The notes: a model not told the origin generated them from the letters alone. Shown: positions 34,576 through 47,480, numbered from the stretch's first letter. The stretch: 64,000 nucleotides of DNA from Oreohelix idahoensis (GCA_024509875.1 JAMPIV010019850.1:244001-308000), one strand, 5' to 3'. Translations and numbers: made by a program.

Positions 34576-34954
34576 TGCCCGATGAACAGTGAGTTCGTAT
34601 TAAAAACAAATCAAACAAACAAAAAATAATTTAAATTAAAATTCTAAATTTGAAGCGAAACGCCTAGTGTACGACAAACATGACGGTCTTCAATTTACTG
34701 TCACCTCCTTCAACCAGTTTGTCATATGTTGATCATTAATTGTTAGTAGTATAGAACGTGCAGTCGAAATAAGTAGAAAGTTTCCATGTGAATTACATAA
34801 ACTAGAACTGCAATCATGTTCATATATGTCAGTAAAAGCAAGTTTTACCATACTTTCTTTACTTTTACGTGGTAACTAAGCAGTACAGAAATAATAACAC
34901 TAATATTTCATCAACAATAGCACTAGTAATTTCAAAAGTAATAACACAAATAAA
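34576..34954. other. no gene recognised
   Basis: AT-rich spacer between the minisatellite and LINE Z1. Confidence 0.5.
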
Positions 34955-36375
34955 TCTCTCGGTTTTTTTTTCTTCTTTCTTTGATCCTTAGCCGCCGACC
35001 GTCAAAGCAGTCAGTGGTCATTACGCCTGTGGCGTCTTGTAGGGCAACAACAAATTGATTCCACTTTGCTCGGTCGGCGGCCATCCTTCGTACAGTGCCC
35101 CAACTCTGGTTCATTCTTTGCATCTCAGCCTCAACAGTCCTCCGCCTAGTTGTTTTTGGTCGGCCTCTCTTTCTTTTTCCTTCAGGGGTCCATAGCATAG
35201 TTGTTATAGTTGTTCTTGTGATGGCATCGGGGTCTCTTCTGAGGACATGGCCAACCCAGCTCCAGCGTCTGCCAGCTATGATGGTGTGCATGTCCTCTTG
35301 CTTGCTCCGAGTAAACAGATCTTGGTTGGTGATGGTATTCGACCAAAAGATTCGGATAATTTTTCTTAGGCATTTTGTGTGAAAAGAGGACAGTTTCGAC
35401 ATTTCCTTCTCTGTAACTCTCCAGCTCTCCGCGCCATAGAGAAGCACAGAAAGCACACAGCTCTGATATAATCCTAATTGTGTGCTTGTGCTGTACTGAG
35501 AGGACTTCCAGATGTTGTTTAGACTAAAAAAGGCTGTTCTTGCTTTGTTCATTCTGTTGTTGATGTCTTTGTTTGCTCCGCCGCCTAGTGTTACTATGCA
35601 TCCTAGGTATGTGTAGGCATCTGTCTGTTCCAGTTGCTGATATGGGCTCAGGGTGGCTCACATTCAGCGTCATGACCTCTGTCTTCTTTAGGTTGATGTT
35701 CAAGCCCACCTGCTGGCTATACTTATTAAGTCTATCCGTTTTTTCCTGGATGTGTTGATGTGAATGTGCTAGCAGTGCAATGTCATCTGCATATTCCAGA
35801 TCTTCCAATGTAGAAAATGTAGTCCATCTTATTCCTCTTGGATTACCGTCTGTTGTCTTGCGCATCACCCAGTCTATGACTGTTAAAAAAAATAGAGGGG
35901 TTGATAAGGGGCATCCCTGTCGTACTCCTGCCTTCACTTCAAAGGTTAGGTTGCTCTGCCCAATGCTACACGTAAAGTTGGCATAAAGGCTTTTTATGAT
36001 TGACACTATGCAGCTTGGAATTCCATAAGCCCTCAGTATTTTCCATAAACTGTCCCTATGTATACTGTCAAAAGCCTTTTCAAAATCAACGAAATTTATG
36101 TACATCTGTCTTTGCCATTCTGAGCACTGCTCTATAATGTTCCTGAGGGTAAATTAAGTTATCATGACCAGGAGCTTTTCCATTCTTTAACCCTTTGATT
36201 GCTGTGATGATTTCTTCTTTTATTCAGAGTTAACATCTCAGCCTGAAATGCTGGTGGTTTTGCAGAGTTTCCATGCTTTCTTGTTTTCTGTCCCTCTACT
36301 GTCGTGATAAGATTTCCGTGCTTATCTGTTACTAATGTAATCTCGGTTTTGGTGCTCCTTAAAATGCCTTGGGGG
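34955..36375 (-). mobile_element. LINE Z1, truncated and internally deleted
   Basis: Minus-strand copy of the family of Z2. RT motifs: GVRQGCPLS near 35920, YADDIALL near 35780, LLYGAESW near 35430, GRRWSWVGHVLRRD near 35260, KRKRGRPKT near 35165. Compared with Z2 about 300 bases are missing near 36145 (Z2 50820-51118), which removes early RT motifs, and the 5' half with the endonuclease is absent. It ends in a GAA-rich tail near 34965. A short shared CTCGGTTTT at both ends may be the TSD. Confidence 0.88.
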
Positions 36376-36547
36376 AATGACCTTTTGATGAAGCGACAGT
36401 CAAAGCAGAAGTTTATGTAACGTCTGTTTCATTCATCACGTGACTTACATAATAAACTAACCAGTCCCACGCAACACCGTATATTAGTCACCTTTTAGGA
36501 ATTGCCCAGAGAAGCTCTGATTATTTCTTTCGCTGACTACAAGCGTT

Positions 36548-36548
<1 letters not shown>
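36376..36548. other. short spacer
   Basis: Unique-looking sequence between LINE Z1 and the tail of LINE W. Nothing recognised. Confidence 0.4.

Positions 36549-36582
<34 letters not shown>
36549..36582. repeat. (GAT)n microsatellite, 3' tail of LINE W
   Basis: Eleven GAT units. On the minus strand this is an (ATC)n run placed where the simple-sequence tail of LINE W should be. Confidence 0.8.
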
Positions 36583-37980
36583 AGCAATAGTGATGTCACA
36601 ACGGCTATCATAACATTCCAAGAAATGGCTTTTATCAACAGGTCCGTGTCATCATTAATATTAGCCCTTGTCAGTCATAATTTAATATGGGAATGTGCCC
36701 CTGAGGTGATAGCCCTCAGCTGCTTATTTTCCTGGTGTTCCTTTCAATGTTTTCTCCTTTCTTCTGCTTGTTGTGTGAGCTTGTTTTCGCCCAATTTGAT
36801 GTGGCGTCGCAGAGAGCATCGCCACTTGATGCTATCAGCAGCCTCATCCTCCCAGGCCGCTGGATTGGTGCCCAGTGCCTTTATGGCTCTCTTGCGCACA
36901 TTTTTGAAATTACGGTTGCATAACTGTTCTTTTGCCATTTGCCAGTTGTCCGTAGAAGATATCTTTAGCCATGCGACCATCTTTCATGCGGCGGACATGG
37001 CAAGCCAGCCTAGTCTGAGCTGTCTTAGCAGTGTATGCATGCTTTGAAGGCCAGCACGTGACAGTACTTCGAAATTTCTCACTTTGTCCTTCTACGAAAT
37101 ACCGAGGATGTGGCGTAGATACCGTAGATGGAAGTTATTTAGCTTTCTTTCTTGTTTAGCATAGGGTTGCCCATGTCTCGCTGCCATATAGAAATGTGTT
37201 GGTGGCGCAGGCGTTATATACCGCAGCTTTGGTCTTCGTTTGTGAGTTTGGAGTTTCCCACGCGTTAGGATGCTAGCAAAGTTAGCTGCAGCTTTACCAA
37301 TGCGGCTGCCAACGTCTGTGTTCAAAGCATCAAACCAGTCATTTGACTTCAGAGTTTTCTTACCAAAGGTAGCAAGCACAGTACTATGAATGGTATTCCG
37401 TAGATGCTCCCAGTTCTCTGTAACAGTATCACCATGCTGAGGGCTACTGAGTACTTTCTTGAAGGTCGCAGTAAATTAAGCGATCATGACAGGGTCTGAC
37501 ATCTTGCTGGTATCAATGCGTGGTTTCCCTTCATGTCTGACACGATAGAGTTTTCTTGGTTGTGCTCTGATTTTGTAACAAACCAAGGAGTGGTCTGTAT
37601 CACAGTCTGCACTATGGTACGAGTGCCTGGAGAACTTGGATTTCAGAAGTGGTCTTCTGACAAGAATCCAATTCAGTTGATGCCAGTGCTTGGATCGTGG
37701 GTGTCTCATGACACTTTGTTGGGGTTTTGTCTGAAAGTAGATGTAGGTCACTCACAGGTCATTATGGACAAACAACATCGAGAGCAGTTGCTTATTTTCA
37801 ATTATCTTGCCAATACTAAACCTGCCCAGACAAGAAGGCAATGAGAAATTACAGGCATCAACTCTAGCGTTAAAGTCACCGAGATGAACAGGTTGTTCTT
37901 GCTTAGGTGTGCTTTTTTTGACTGCTGCTAGAGTCTCATGGAACTCGTCTTTAACTTTTGAGGCAGAGAACAGAGTAGGA
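36549..37980 (-). mobile_element. LINE W, 3' part with RT core deleted
   Basis: Minus-strand LINE. Endonuclease end: GDFNARV near 37880 and a CDTDHSLV block near 37600. The frame then jumps from the linker (GSRIGKAAANFA near 37290) straight to post-RT sequence (FYMAARHGQP near 37170), so the RT palm is missing. The C-terminus (AWEDEAADSIKWR near 36830) is present. The upstream continuation is at 52303, on the far side of Z2: joining VYAPTL to FSASKVKDEF restores the frame. Confidence 0.87.
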
Positions 37981-38508
37981 CATCAATGGTACCTATACCT
38001 TGTAGCGGTATGGCAGCTTGTGTACCCTGCCAATCCCCAGAGCTATGCCAGTGGGAGATTTACTCCTGGTAGGTTCAACCAAGCTGGACTGGTCTGCGTG
38101 GGTAGGGGTCAGACAAAAGCTGGTACTCTGGTCCTCCAGGTTGGGGGTTTTAGCACAGGGCCGACGCCCCTGTCTATGTAAAAAAATCGCACGTTACGGA
38201 AACAACAATAAATGGAAAAACTTTGCTGCGGGACGGACATCCGGAGTCTCAGGCTCGTATGACTGACAGTGGTGAAAGCCAAAAGGAAGCCACTGGCATG
38301 AAAACGGATGCCCCGACCGCAAAACACGAAACCAGAATTGGTTTTTGGAACGTCAGAACTATGAATGAGGCAGGAAAGCTGAGACAAATCACAGCAGAGA
38401 TGAGGAACTACAAGATACATATCCTGGGAATAAGCGAGAGCAGATGGACAGGTAGGGGGAGAATAAAAACTGCTACAGGGGAAACAGTACTTTATTCTGG
38501 CAGAGAGG
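37981..38508 (+). mobile_element. LINE Z2, 5' piece
   Basis: Start of LINE Z2 immediately after the TSD ACAGAGTAGGA (37970-37980, repeated at 52303-52313). It has a 5' UTR of about 240 bases. From about 38223 the frame reaches the endonuclease start GFWNVRTM near 38342 and GISESRWTGRG near 38430. It is cut in the codon after TVLYSGRE by element Y and resumes at 49323. Confidence 0.9.
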
Positions 38509-38559
38509 TGTTAAATACTATTATTAGTGTGTATTGTCTAAACAGTACTGATACAGTAC

Positions 38560-39636
38560 GATTATTCCATAACATAATTGATACAAACTGATATTCATTC
38601 CAGTCTGTTTACATACTGTTTGTTCATGTGTATTCACCACTGCAGAGGTAACAGTTTCTTCATTGCATACGCTACATAGGCTGTTATCCATGTGTGTACT
38701 GCTGTGCTGTTACCGTGTCTGACATGTTTGGAGGGTGTATAGAAACAGTCACTCACACCACGATAGCTCACGTACGAGTCATGGAGAGTTAAACGCCTTG
38801 TGACAGTTAATGAACAGTTTAATTACACCACAACACGGTCACGATAACGTAGACGAAGTACAGCATGTTACACAGGTTATAATAGCATACCAAAAAAGGA
38901 TCCACATCATATAATAATAATAATCCATCAAGAAGGACTACTGACAAACGCAGTACCAATAGTTATAGGCCTCAAATAACATTATGCCTCAGCGCTATAT
39001 AATCCATCTAGAAGACTGCTGACCATCGCAGTACTACTAGTTATAGGCCTGAAATATATGACGTCTCAGCGCTATATAATTCATCCATAAGACTGCTGAC
39101 ACTCACAGTACTAATAGTTATAGGCCTCCAATATATGACGTCTCAACACTATTTAATTCATCCATAAGACTGCTGACACTCGCAGTGCTAATAGTTATAG
39201 GCCTCCAATATATGACGTCTCAACACTATTTAATTCATCCATAAGACTGCTGACACTCGCAGTGCTAATAGTTATAGGCCTCCAATATATGACGTCTCAA
39301 CACTATTTAATTCTTCCATAAGACTGCTGACACTCGCAGTGCTAATAGTTATAGGCCTCCAATATATGACTCAGCGCTATATAATCCATCCATAAGACTG
39401 GCCTGTATAATCCAAAGCCTAAGGAACATCTCCTTAAATACAGTACATCTTATCTGCAGATAACCACACATAATCCATAGGCAAAAATGCCTGTACACTG
39501 GTACACATCGAAAAACACTTCACATCTTCCCAGTACACTTGCTCGGGAACACACTCTGACACCAAAAAACATTCTCCCCCAGAACACCCCAGCTAATCAC
39601 ATCCGTGGGGCTTCCCGAGAACTCTCGCTCACATGG
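38560..39636 (-). repeat. 3' LTR of X, outer part
   Basis: Matches 45148-46250. Contains about six copies of a 77-bp tandem repeat. Compared with the other LTR it keeps about 36 bases near 38830 and has one 77-bp unit fewer. The first base T of the LTR appears to be lost. Confidence 0.85.
38928..39400. repeat. 77-bp minisatellite in X LTR (about 6 units)
   Basis: Unit contains AAGACTGCTGACACTCGCAG and TTATAGGCCTCCAATATATG. Unit starts are 77 bases apart (AAGACTGCTGAC near 39011, 39088, 39165, 39242, 39319). Confidence 0.9.
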
Positions 39637-42077
39637 TGTGGTAAAATGGGATGATATAAATAATTATAGGGAACTTAGTGTACTGACTGAGATCAGCTGT
39701 GAAGGTATCTGTATCTAATAGTGTGGTGTATTACAGATGACCTTACTTGCTACCACATTTATACCTCAGTCAGACCTATTCTGGAATATTGTGATGACTA
39801 CGTTGAATGTCTAGGGTTATGATAATGATGAAGTGTAAGTCACAACAACAATCGACAGATAAACAATTTAATTTATTCCACAACACTTTACAACACTGTG
39901 ACACTCACACACATAAAACACTCTATAAGACTATCTTAAATGAGTCAAGTGTTAAAGTTTAAAAATATATGTATTAATTCCTTGCAATAATGAATATCCT
40001 GATTCAACTACACAGTGAACCAGGAATCACAATCAAATGTAATTACAAGTTATATGTACACAATTTATAGTTATGATCTTTGTATTGACATATTTTATTA
40101 TTATTATCATATGTGTGTAAGTTGTGATGTAGTACTATGAGGTAATACTGGCTTGTTCAAGCTTGGTGGTTATTTGTCATCATGACTTCAAGTGTTTGCT
40201 TATGGTGGAAATAGTATTGGGAAAAGTTCACAGTTCCTGTCAATTGAAACAAATTATTGTCTCTCTTTATTTTCTATATTGTCAGTTTTAGAGGGGGCAC
40301 ATAAAATTGAGCTGCTCTGGCCACAGAATCTTATCTTCTGTGATGGCGGCAGTAAACAGACTCCTCTGCTCGCTTGCTTCACCGTGTTCTTGAGACACCT
40401 CACTAGTCGCTATCTGGACCAAGGGGTATGCTATCAGCCTCTGGATTCAGCAAAACTCAGACCAGGTGCTGCTTCAATAAGTTATGACCACGGTCCCTGA
40501 AACAAGAAGGTTGTACCTCCTACTTCAGATCTAATTTATAATCCATTTCCACACTGAACACAATACATAACAAACACTGAGTTCAGAGCGGTAGGCCAAC
40601 TGCTAGCTTCATCTGAAACAATTTACACCAGTATTCTTCTCCTTAATGGTTACTACGCCTCTGCAATTCCAGCATTAGTTCCTTCTAGTCAATAAGATAG
40701 GTGTCAGTGTACTATTTGGTGATCCCCTGCCGATATACTTCTCTCCGACAAGTTTTGTTCAGGTTGGAGCAGTATCTAGGCTTTGCCTCATGTTTGCTAC
40801 TGAACCACACACATATACAGACATAAATTATCAATTCACATTCAATTTTCATCAAAAAGATATCAAGTATGTCAATCTTACCACAATTCATGGAAATAAT
40901 AAACAAATACGTTGACTGGCGATGAATAATGGCACAAATTCCGATCCGCCTCTGTCCCAGGCTTTTATTTAGAAAAATATGAGCTGGTTCTCAACGCACT
41001 GTTTCTTAGTAAGTTTATTTTAAAATGTGGCACTGAACAGACGCTCCTAATTGACTATATCCACGGGTCTAGCCAATAGGACCATGTTTACGAAAGCTTT
41101 TGAAAAAATTTTCCCTTCCTATGTTTCCCCTAACAACCAAAAATAGTATTTGCAGTCCGACTAATCGTGTTTTGTCTTACATATACTTCCCGCCAATCAA
41201 ATCGGATTTAACATGGTGGCCTATTTCCCGTAAAATGGTGGTTTCAAAACATGCCACTGTGCGATTATGATTTGGTGTTGTCTGACAGCACCACTCTAGT
41301 ATTATGGCTATAATTTGTTAATTCCTAGACTATTTGCGTAACACTTAACATATTCTTTGTCAGCAAGTCCTAAGGAACCCAAATATATAAATTTAATGGA
41401 GCTAAGTGGCTGCGTTCAAAATATGCATTTTCTAGGATAGTCGTGTATTTTTTTTATTTTTTTATGTTTAGAACCGCCACCTGGCCTGCCTTTTCGACTG
41501 TTCTGTCAGACTAATGTCAGGATTTCAGACATAAAACAGTAGAATGTCATGTTTCCTAATAAGCATTAATCATGTTTTTAAACCTAACTCTCGTATTGGT
41601 AGTGTTTTTTATCACTGTCCATCTGAAAAAAAGTTAGTGCTTCATGCTTTCGCGTTGGGGGTGGCATTAATTTTAATCGCGAGACGCGTGTTAGTGTTGC
41701 ATACGTCATCCGTTCAGCCCTCTCTCTCTCTTTCTATCCTAAGTCCATCTGTCCTTTCGTTTATGTTAACGTAGTGTATAAAATGAAATTAATGGAATAT
41801 TAATCTAGGTCATTACGCAGTGTGTCTATCTCAAGGTTTTCTTAGAAATACAGTACACGTTTTATTGTTTTGAACCGTGTGTATGCTGCTGTAGGCTTTA
41901 CTATCAAACGTGAAAGCGTGAGAACATGCAGACGAAGCAGAAAAAGGGGGATCTCGAGTACAGTCATAGTGACAGCACTGTGCTTTACCATTCTTCTTTC
42001 CCTTTTATTGAATTTATGTGTTAGGCTTTACATTTACCTTTTAATTAATATATGTGGATTTAGAATGTTTCACGACA
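39637..42077. repeat. solo LTR S2
   Basis: 2441 bp beginning TGTGGTAAAATGG and ending TTCACGACA. It is a diverged, oppositely oriented copy of S1. Flanks are CATGG (39632-39636) and CATAG (42078-42082). The other X LTR has the uninterrupted site CACATGGCCAAAAATAGC at about 46260-46277, which proves S2 is a later insertion. Its short open frames have no domain. Confidence 0.93.
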
Positions 42078-42082
42078 CATAG

Positions 42083-42292
42083 TCAAAAATAGCTTAGAAA
42101 ATTCATCTCACGTGGAACTCTGCCACCGTGAGAAACATGCTGAATCTTGAAGATTCGAATGCGATACACTCATATATTTTTTAAAATAAATTAACAGCTA
42201 GACAAAAGCTGTTCAAGTGGGATAACTCTATAATCTATTGTACATCCGAGACTCATAACGATTACTGCCCTTGCTTAGATTTGGACCTAACA
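42083..42292 (-). repeat. 3' LTR of X, inner part
   Basis: Continues the X LTR after S2 and matches 46267-46476. Ends CCTAACA, next to the purine tract. Confidence 0.88.
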
Positions 42293-45147
42293 GTTTACAC
42301 CACCCCCCCCCGGGAAAAAAATGATAACATCATTTTTTTGTAAAGATTACTCAGCCAAAAAATAAATGGGTGATGAAGTTCTAATCAGGAAAATTATTCA
42401 ACCTGTTAAGTCCAAATACCATATATCGTCCAAAAAATATCAGCATTATGAGTAAAGCAGAAAACAAAGCATACAAAATAATCAGCTAAGTCTACAAAGA
42501 TAATCTGCTTTCAACAAAGTTAAGTCTATTCAGCATAGAATTAACCCAACAATATACAGGATATAAGTATCCGTATAGTAGGATGTATAGGAATACAAAT
42601 AGTATCAAATGACATATAAATGCAACATGAAAGTATAAGACATAAAGACAATGTATGTGTATATCTAACAACCACCAAAGAAAGCTGTAGATAAACGAAG
42701 CATAATCTAACCTTAACCCCGTTATCCAACTTATTCATAAGTAACAATGAACTATCATAGACATATACACAAAAAATAATACCGTTATAAATAAACTCCA
42801 ACTAACGCACCATGAAGCGTTAAGTAAAAAACAAATCATTACTACCTCTAGCGCACAGTTAAGCGCAGGGCACCGAAAAAATTTTACATTCTTAGAAAAC
42901 ATTTTCCAAAAAGTAAAACCAAAAATATTTCATAAGGCTAAGTTAAATAAAAATGGTATTTTAAATTTTTTTTTTCCTTTACCTTATATTAATATCCCAA
43001 AAATGTAATTAGCTTAGCAAAAATGTGTGACATACAAAATTCTTATACTTAAGCAGACACACAATCAAAACAATCTGCTGGGAAAATGATGCATGCCTAA
43101 ATTGCAAGAAAAAAAAATCAAATTATTTTAAATTCACAGGTGTTATTCTCTCGAAAAACTCAGAAACCAATGTTTCAGAATATATTCTCAATTTCCAATA
43201 CAAAATTAACTCTGATATAATCAAACTATGTTTCCAAAATTATTTTTCACAATATAATGGTTACTACATAATGTCTTAGAATGTGCTAATACATAAATAA
43301 ACATGACATCAAAACACAAAAAGAATGTTTAAATTTAGTGAGTACAGAGACTCTCTAAAGATGACTACTGCACCATGCCTAGCTAATGAGGTTGTGCATA
43401 GGGCTGACAAACTCATCATGCATATAAAACAGTCCTAATAATCACCGCTGCTAAAACACATCAATGTTTGATGTATCAGCTCTCGTAGTTCGAAGCTTAG
43501 CACGGAGCATAAAGGTCAACCATAAATTGACTATATATATATATTCACCAGTTATAATTACCACAAGTTTATGTCCCTAACAATTCGGACAATTACTTTT
43601 TCAACTGACAAAGCCAAATATCCTTTCAAGCAATTGCAAATATCAGTTAATCACTGTATACCATAGTAGCATAAGTTCATGTGCATAGAACCTTTGTAAA
43701 AGTATACACCAATATGAGGGATACCTTTATATCAATTTGAGTGATGTCAATATTATGTGAAATAGCCTTAAACACTTATGCACCAAAGTCTTACAATAAG
43801 TTACCAACAACTAACATATTATATAGACAATAGGAATCACGGTTACAAAGACAAGGTACTACAGAACAAACGATAACGTTCGCAGAGGTCAACTGAACAT
43901 TAAAGCCGAACTAAAGCAAAAAATTTTACTAAACGAAAATGAAACGTTACTTCACACCTACACACTTACTTGTCCCAGGAGACAACTAGTAACCTAAACT
44001 TCTGTAAGGTTTGTAGCCTTAAACCGGAATTATTACAGAATTGAATCTTACAAAACAAATCCTAAAGAATGCTTATGAAGCCCTGGGTAAACTGGGATAT
44101 AATCTCCATAAGTAGACATGAAACATAGAATATTTAACATGAAATACTCATTACAACAAATAGTACACAATATATATAGGAAGACTAGTTGATACAAGAT
44201 AAAATGGCACAGTTTCCACAACATAAATCACTTATCTTCAATAAAGGAAAATACGCCCGTCCAAAATGATGGGTATCACAAAGTCTTTTGAGCAAAACAG
44301 TTCACCGCATAAGGTCACCGCAGCTTGACACTTCTCACTTCAGGTCCTTTGTCCTTGCCACGGTACGATGTGTGCTCGTACACCGCACAGGTAAACAGGA
44401 ACTGTATTACTGCCAATCATCTACTTGAGGCACCCGTGTAGAATGACTGCATATCAGCCTAAATTCCCTCTGTAACTGTAGGGGTACACAGTCTGTCAAT
44501 CTCGTTGATAATCCTACGAAAGGAGGTACTTGACATCTCTTGTATACTATGATGGTAAACTTCTGTAATTGCGCCACCAAAATACTGGCACAGTTCACTT
44601 GAAAACTTCAATTCAAAAAGGAGAACTGGGTATCTCTGCATATCTTGGCAATGGAAATGTTAGATATGTTATAGTCCTGTTTGTAGATGGGTATTAATAA
44701 GCTGCACTCCATCAGATAAGTTACCGCCTAGTTTTGGGGTAAGTCTTATATAGTAGGTATCACACCATGTAAGTTTGAAAACCACATCTATTGCACCCGT
44801 AGTTGGTGATGTCATCAATGTAAAGTTTGATAATGATGATGGATTCTTAAATGCGCCACACAGCATAGAAGAAAGTCACATAACGCAAATGACGTGGGCG
44901 TCACGTCCGAAAGTTTTGGCCACCCCCGTTGCCGCTAGGATTATTATTGCCGCCACTGTAACAATCAGTATTTGTTGCAAAACGATGTTGCATCCACTGT
45001 TGCAGACGAAGTGTACAATTGCTAACGATAGAGTAGTCGAATACACGGATTGTTATATATATCAAAGATCACGCCACACAGGCTACTTATTATAAATGTC
45101 GTGAGTTCGATCCAACTTGAACTGCAAACCACCAACTGATAAAGTAT
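42293..45147. other. interior of element X, non-coding
   Basis: 2.86 kb, very AT-rich. Longest open frames are about 100 codons with no recognisable domain. A B-box-like GAGTTCGATCC lies near 45104, close to the 5' LTR, and could be part of a primer-binding or leader region. Nothing else was recognised. Confidence 0.6.
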
Positions 45148-46476
45148 TGATTATTCCATAACATAATTGATACAAACCGATATTCATTCCAGTCTGTTTA
45201 CATACTGTTTGTTCATGTGTATTCACCACTGCAGAGGTAACAGTTTCTTCATTGCATACGCTATATAGGCTGTTATCCATGTGTGTACTGCTGTGCTGTT
45301 ACCGTGTCTGACATGTTTGGAGGGTGTATAGAAACAGTCACTCACACCACGATAGCTCACGTACGAGTCATGGAGGGTTAAACGCCTTGTGACAGTTAAT
45401 GAACAGTTTAATTACACCACAACACAGGTTATAATAGCATACCAAAAAAGGATCCACATCATATAATAATAATAATCCATCAAGAAGGACTACTGGCAAA
45501 CGCAGTACCAATAGTTATAGGCCTCAAATAACATTATGCCTCAGCGCTATATAATCCATCTAGAAGACTGCTGACCATCGCAGTACTACTAGTTATAGGC
45601 CTCAAATATATGACGTCTCAGCGCTATATAATTCATCCATAAGACTGCTGACACTCACAGTACTAATAGTTATAGGCCTCCAATATATGACGTCTCAACA
45701 ATATTTAATTCATCCATAAGACTGCTGACACTCGCAGTGCTAATAGTTATAGGCCTCCAATATATGACGTCTCAACACTATTTAATTCATCCATAAGACT
45801 GCTGACACTCGCAGTGCTAATAGTTATAGGCCTCCAATATATGACGTCTCAACACTATTTAATTCTTCCATAAGACTGCTGACACTCGCAGTGCTAATAG
45901 TTATAGGCCTCCAATATATAACGTCTCAACACTATTTAATTCATCCATAAGACTGCTGACACTCGCAGTGCTAATAGTTATAGGCCTCCAATATATGACT
46001 CAGCGCTATATAATCCATCCATACGACTGGCCTGTATAATCCAAGGCCTAAGGAACATCTCCTTAAATACAGTACATCTTATCTGCAGATAACCACACAT
46101 AATCCATAGGCAAAAATGCCTGTACACTGGTACACATCGAAAAACACTTCACATCTTCCCAGTACACTTGCTCGGGAACACACTATGACACCAAAAACCA
46201 TTCTCCCCCAGAACACCCCAGCTAATCACAACCGTGGGGCTTCCCGAGAACTCTCGCTCACATGGCCAAAAATAGCTTAGAAAATTCATCTCACGTGGAA
46301 CTCTGCCACCGTGAGAAACATGCTGAATCTTGAAGATTCGAATGCGATACACTCATATATTTTTTTTAATAAATTAACAGCTAGACAAAAGCTGTTCAAG
46401 TGGGATAACCACTATAATCTATTGTACATCCGAGACTCATAACGATTACTGCCCTTGTTTAGATTTGGACCTAACA
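45148..46476 (-). repeat. 5' LTR of X
   Basis: 1329 bp beginning TGATTATTCC and ending CCTAACA, with about seven 77-bp units. It lacks S2 and so shows the empty site. A 36-base stretch present in the other LTR is missing here, flanked by ACAC microhomology. Confidence 0.9.
45470..46010. repeat. 77-bp minisatellite in X LTR (about 7 units)
   Basis: Same unit as at 38928, with one unit more. Confidence 0.9.
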
Positions 46477-46481
46477 AGTAC

Positions 46482-47480
46482 ATGCACGTAAGAGTCATTG
46501 ATTGTTGAAAGCCTGGTGACGTTTTCCTGAACACTTTATTTACGCCACGACACGATCACAATGACATAGACGAAATACAGTTACATTGAATCAAACAGCA
46601 TCAGGTAAGTTCTATCAATATCCACCCTGCATATCAACTACGAGCCTATACAACTCCCGGCCTCGACATATCTCCAATAACTCTAATATATGTTCATGGA
46701 TCCCTCAAGCACCAATATCTTTAATCATCAGCGCTATCTCTTCACGTAGCCTGCAAACATAGCAGGGCTAATAATATATGTTCATGGATTCCTCCAGCAA
46801 AATATCTTTATGGCCTCAAAGTAACATCAGCGCTATTTCTACAGCAACTACTGGCATAGCAGTGCAAATAATATATGTCCATGGATCCTTCAAGCAATAA
46901 TATATGTATGGCCTCAAAGTAACATCAGCGCTATCTCTACAGCAACTACTGGCATAGCAGTGCAAATAATATATGTCCATGGATCCTTCAAGCAATAATA
47001 TATGTATGGCCTCAAAGTAACATCAGCGCTATCTCTACAGCAACTACTGGCATAGCAGTGTAAATAATATATGTCCATGGATCCTTCAAGCAATAATATA
47101 ACATGAAACACTGGCCTATACACACCAAGGCCTACAGAACATCTCTTGAAATAACGTACTTTCTATCTGCAGATAATCACATACCAATCTAATGGATAAT
47201 CACACTTAAATCCATCAGCAATAATCCCTGTACCAAAATATCCACTGGTACACCTCGAAAAACATGGCTACAACATCTTCCCCGTTCACTCGATGGGGAA
47301 ATCACTGTCCACAAAAAATCCTTTCCCAGCACACCCCAGCCAATCACACATGCGCCGGGCAAGCCACCTGAGAACTATCGCTCACAGCTCAAAATTAGCT
47401 TAGAAAATTCATCTCCCGTGGTAACTCAGCCGCAGTGAGAAACGTTCTGAATCTCGAAGATTCGAATATAACCCAGCGTC
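46482..47480. repeat. part of Y related to the X LTR
   Basis: Diverged relative of the X LTR. Shared blocks include CACGTAAGAGTCAT, the CACGACACGATCACAATGAC stretch, and AGCTTAGAAAATTCATCTC near 47396. It has its own 98-bp tandem array instead of the 77-bp one. Confidence 0.75.
46745..47105. repeat. 98-bp minisatellite (3-4 units)
   Basis: Units contain CAGCAACTACTGGCATAGCA and ATATATGTCCATGGATCC; starts near 46841, 46939 and 47037 are 98 bases apart. Confidence 0.88.

Larger units (their letters stand above)
38560..46476 (-). mobile_element. LTR element X, non-autonomous
   Basis: Two LTRs (38560-42292, interrupted, and 45148-46476) flank 2.86 kb without protein domains. TSD AGTAC at 38555-38559 and 46477-46481 lies inside element Y. 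A purine tract with a G-run followed by GGTGGTGTAAAC (minus strand) abuts the LTR at 42293 and resembles that of Gypsy element 2 (GGGGGGTGGTAGTAA), which sets the orientation. No Gag, RT or integrase motif is found, so it must use proteins from another element. Confidence 0.85.

Noticed and set aside
38928..39400. Evenly spaced repeats that might suggest a CRISPR array
   Set aside because: Units are contiguous 77-bp tandem copies without spacers, inside an LTR, in a eukaryotic genome.
44775..45095. 106-codon ORF in the interior of X as a Gag-like gene
   Set aside because: No recognisable domain and too short; other frames nearby are equally open.
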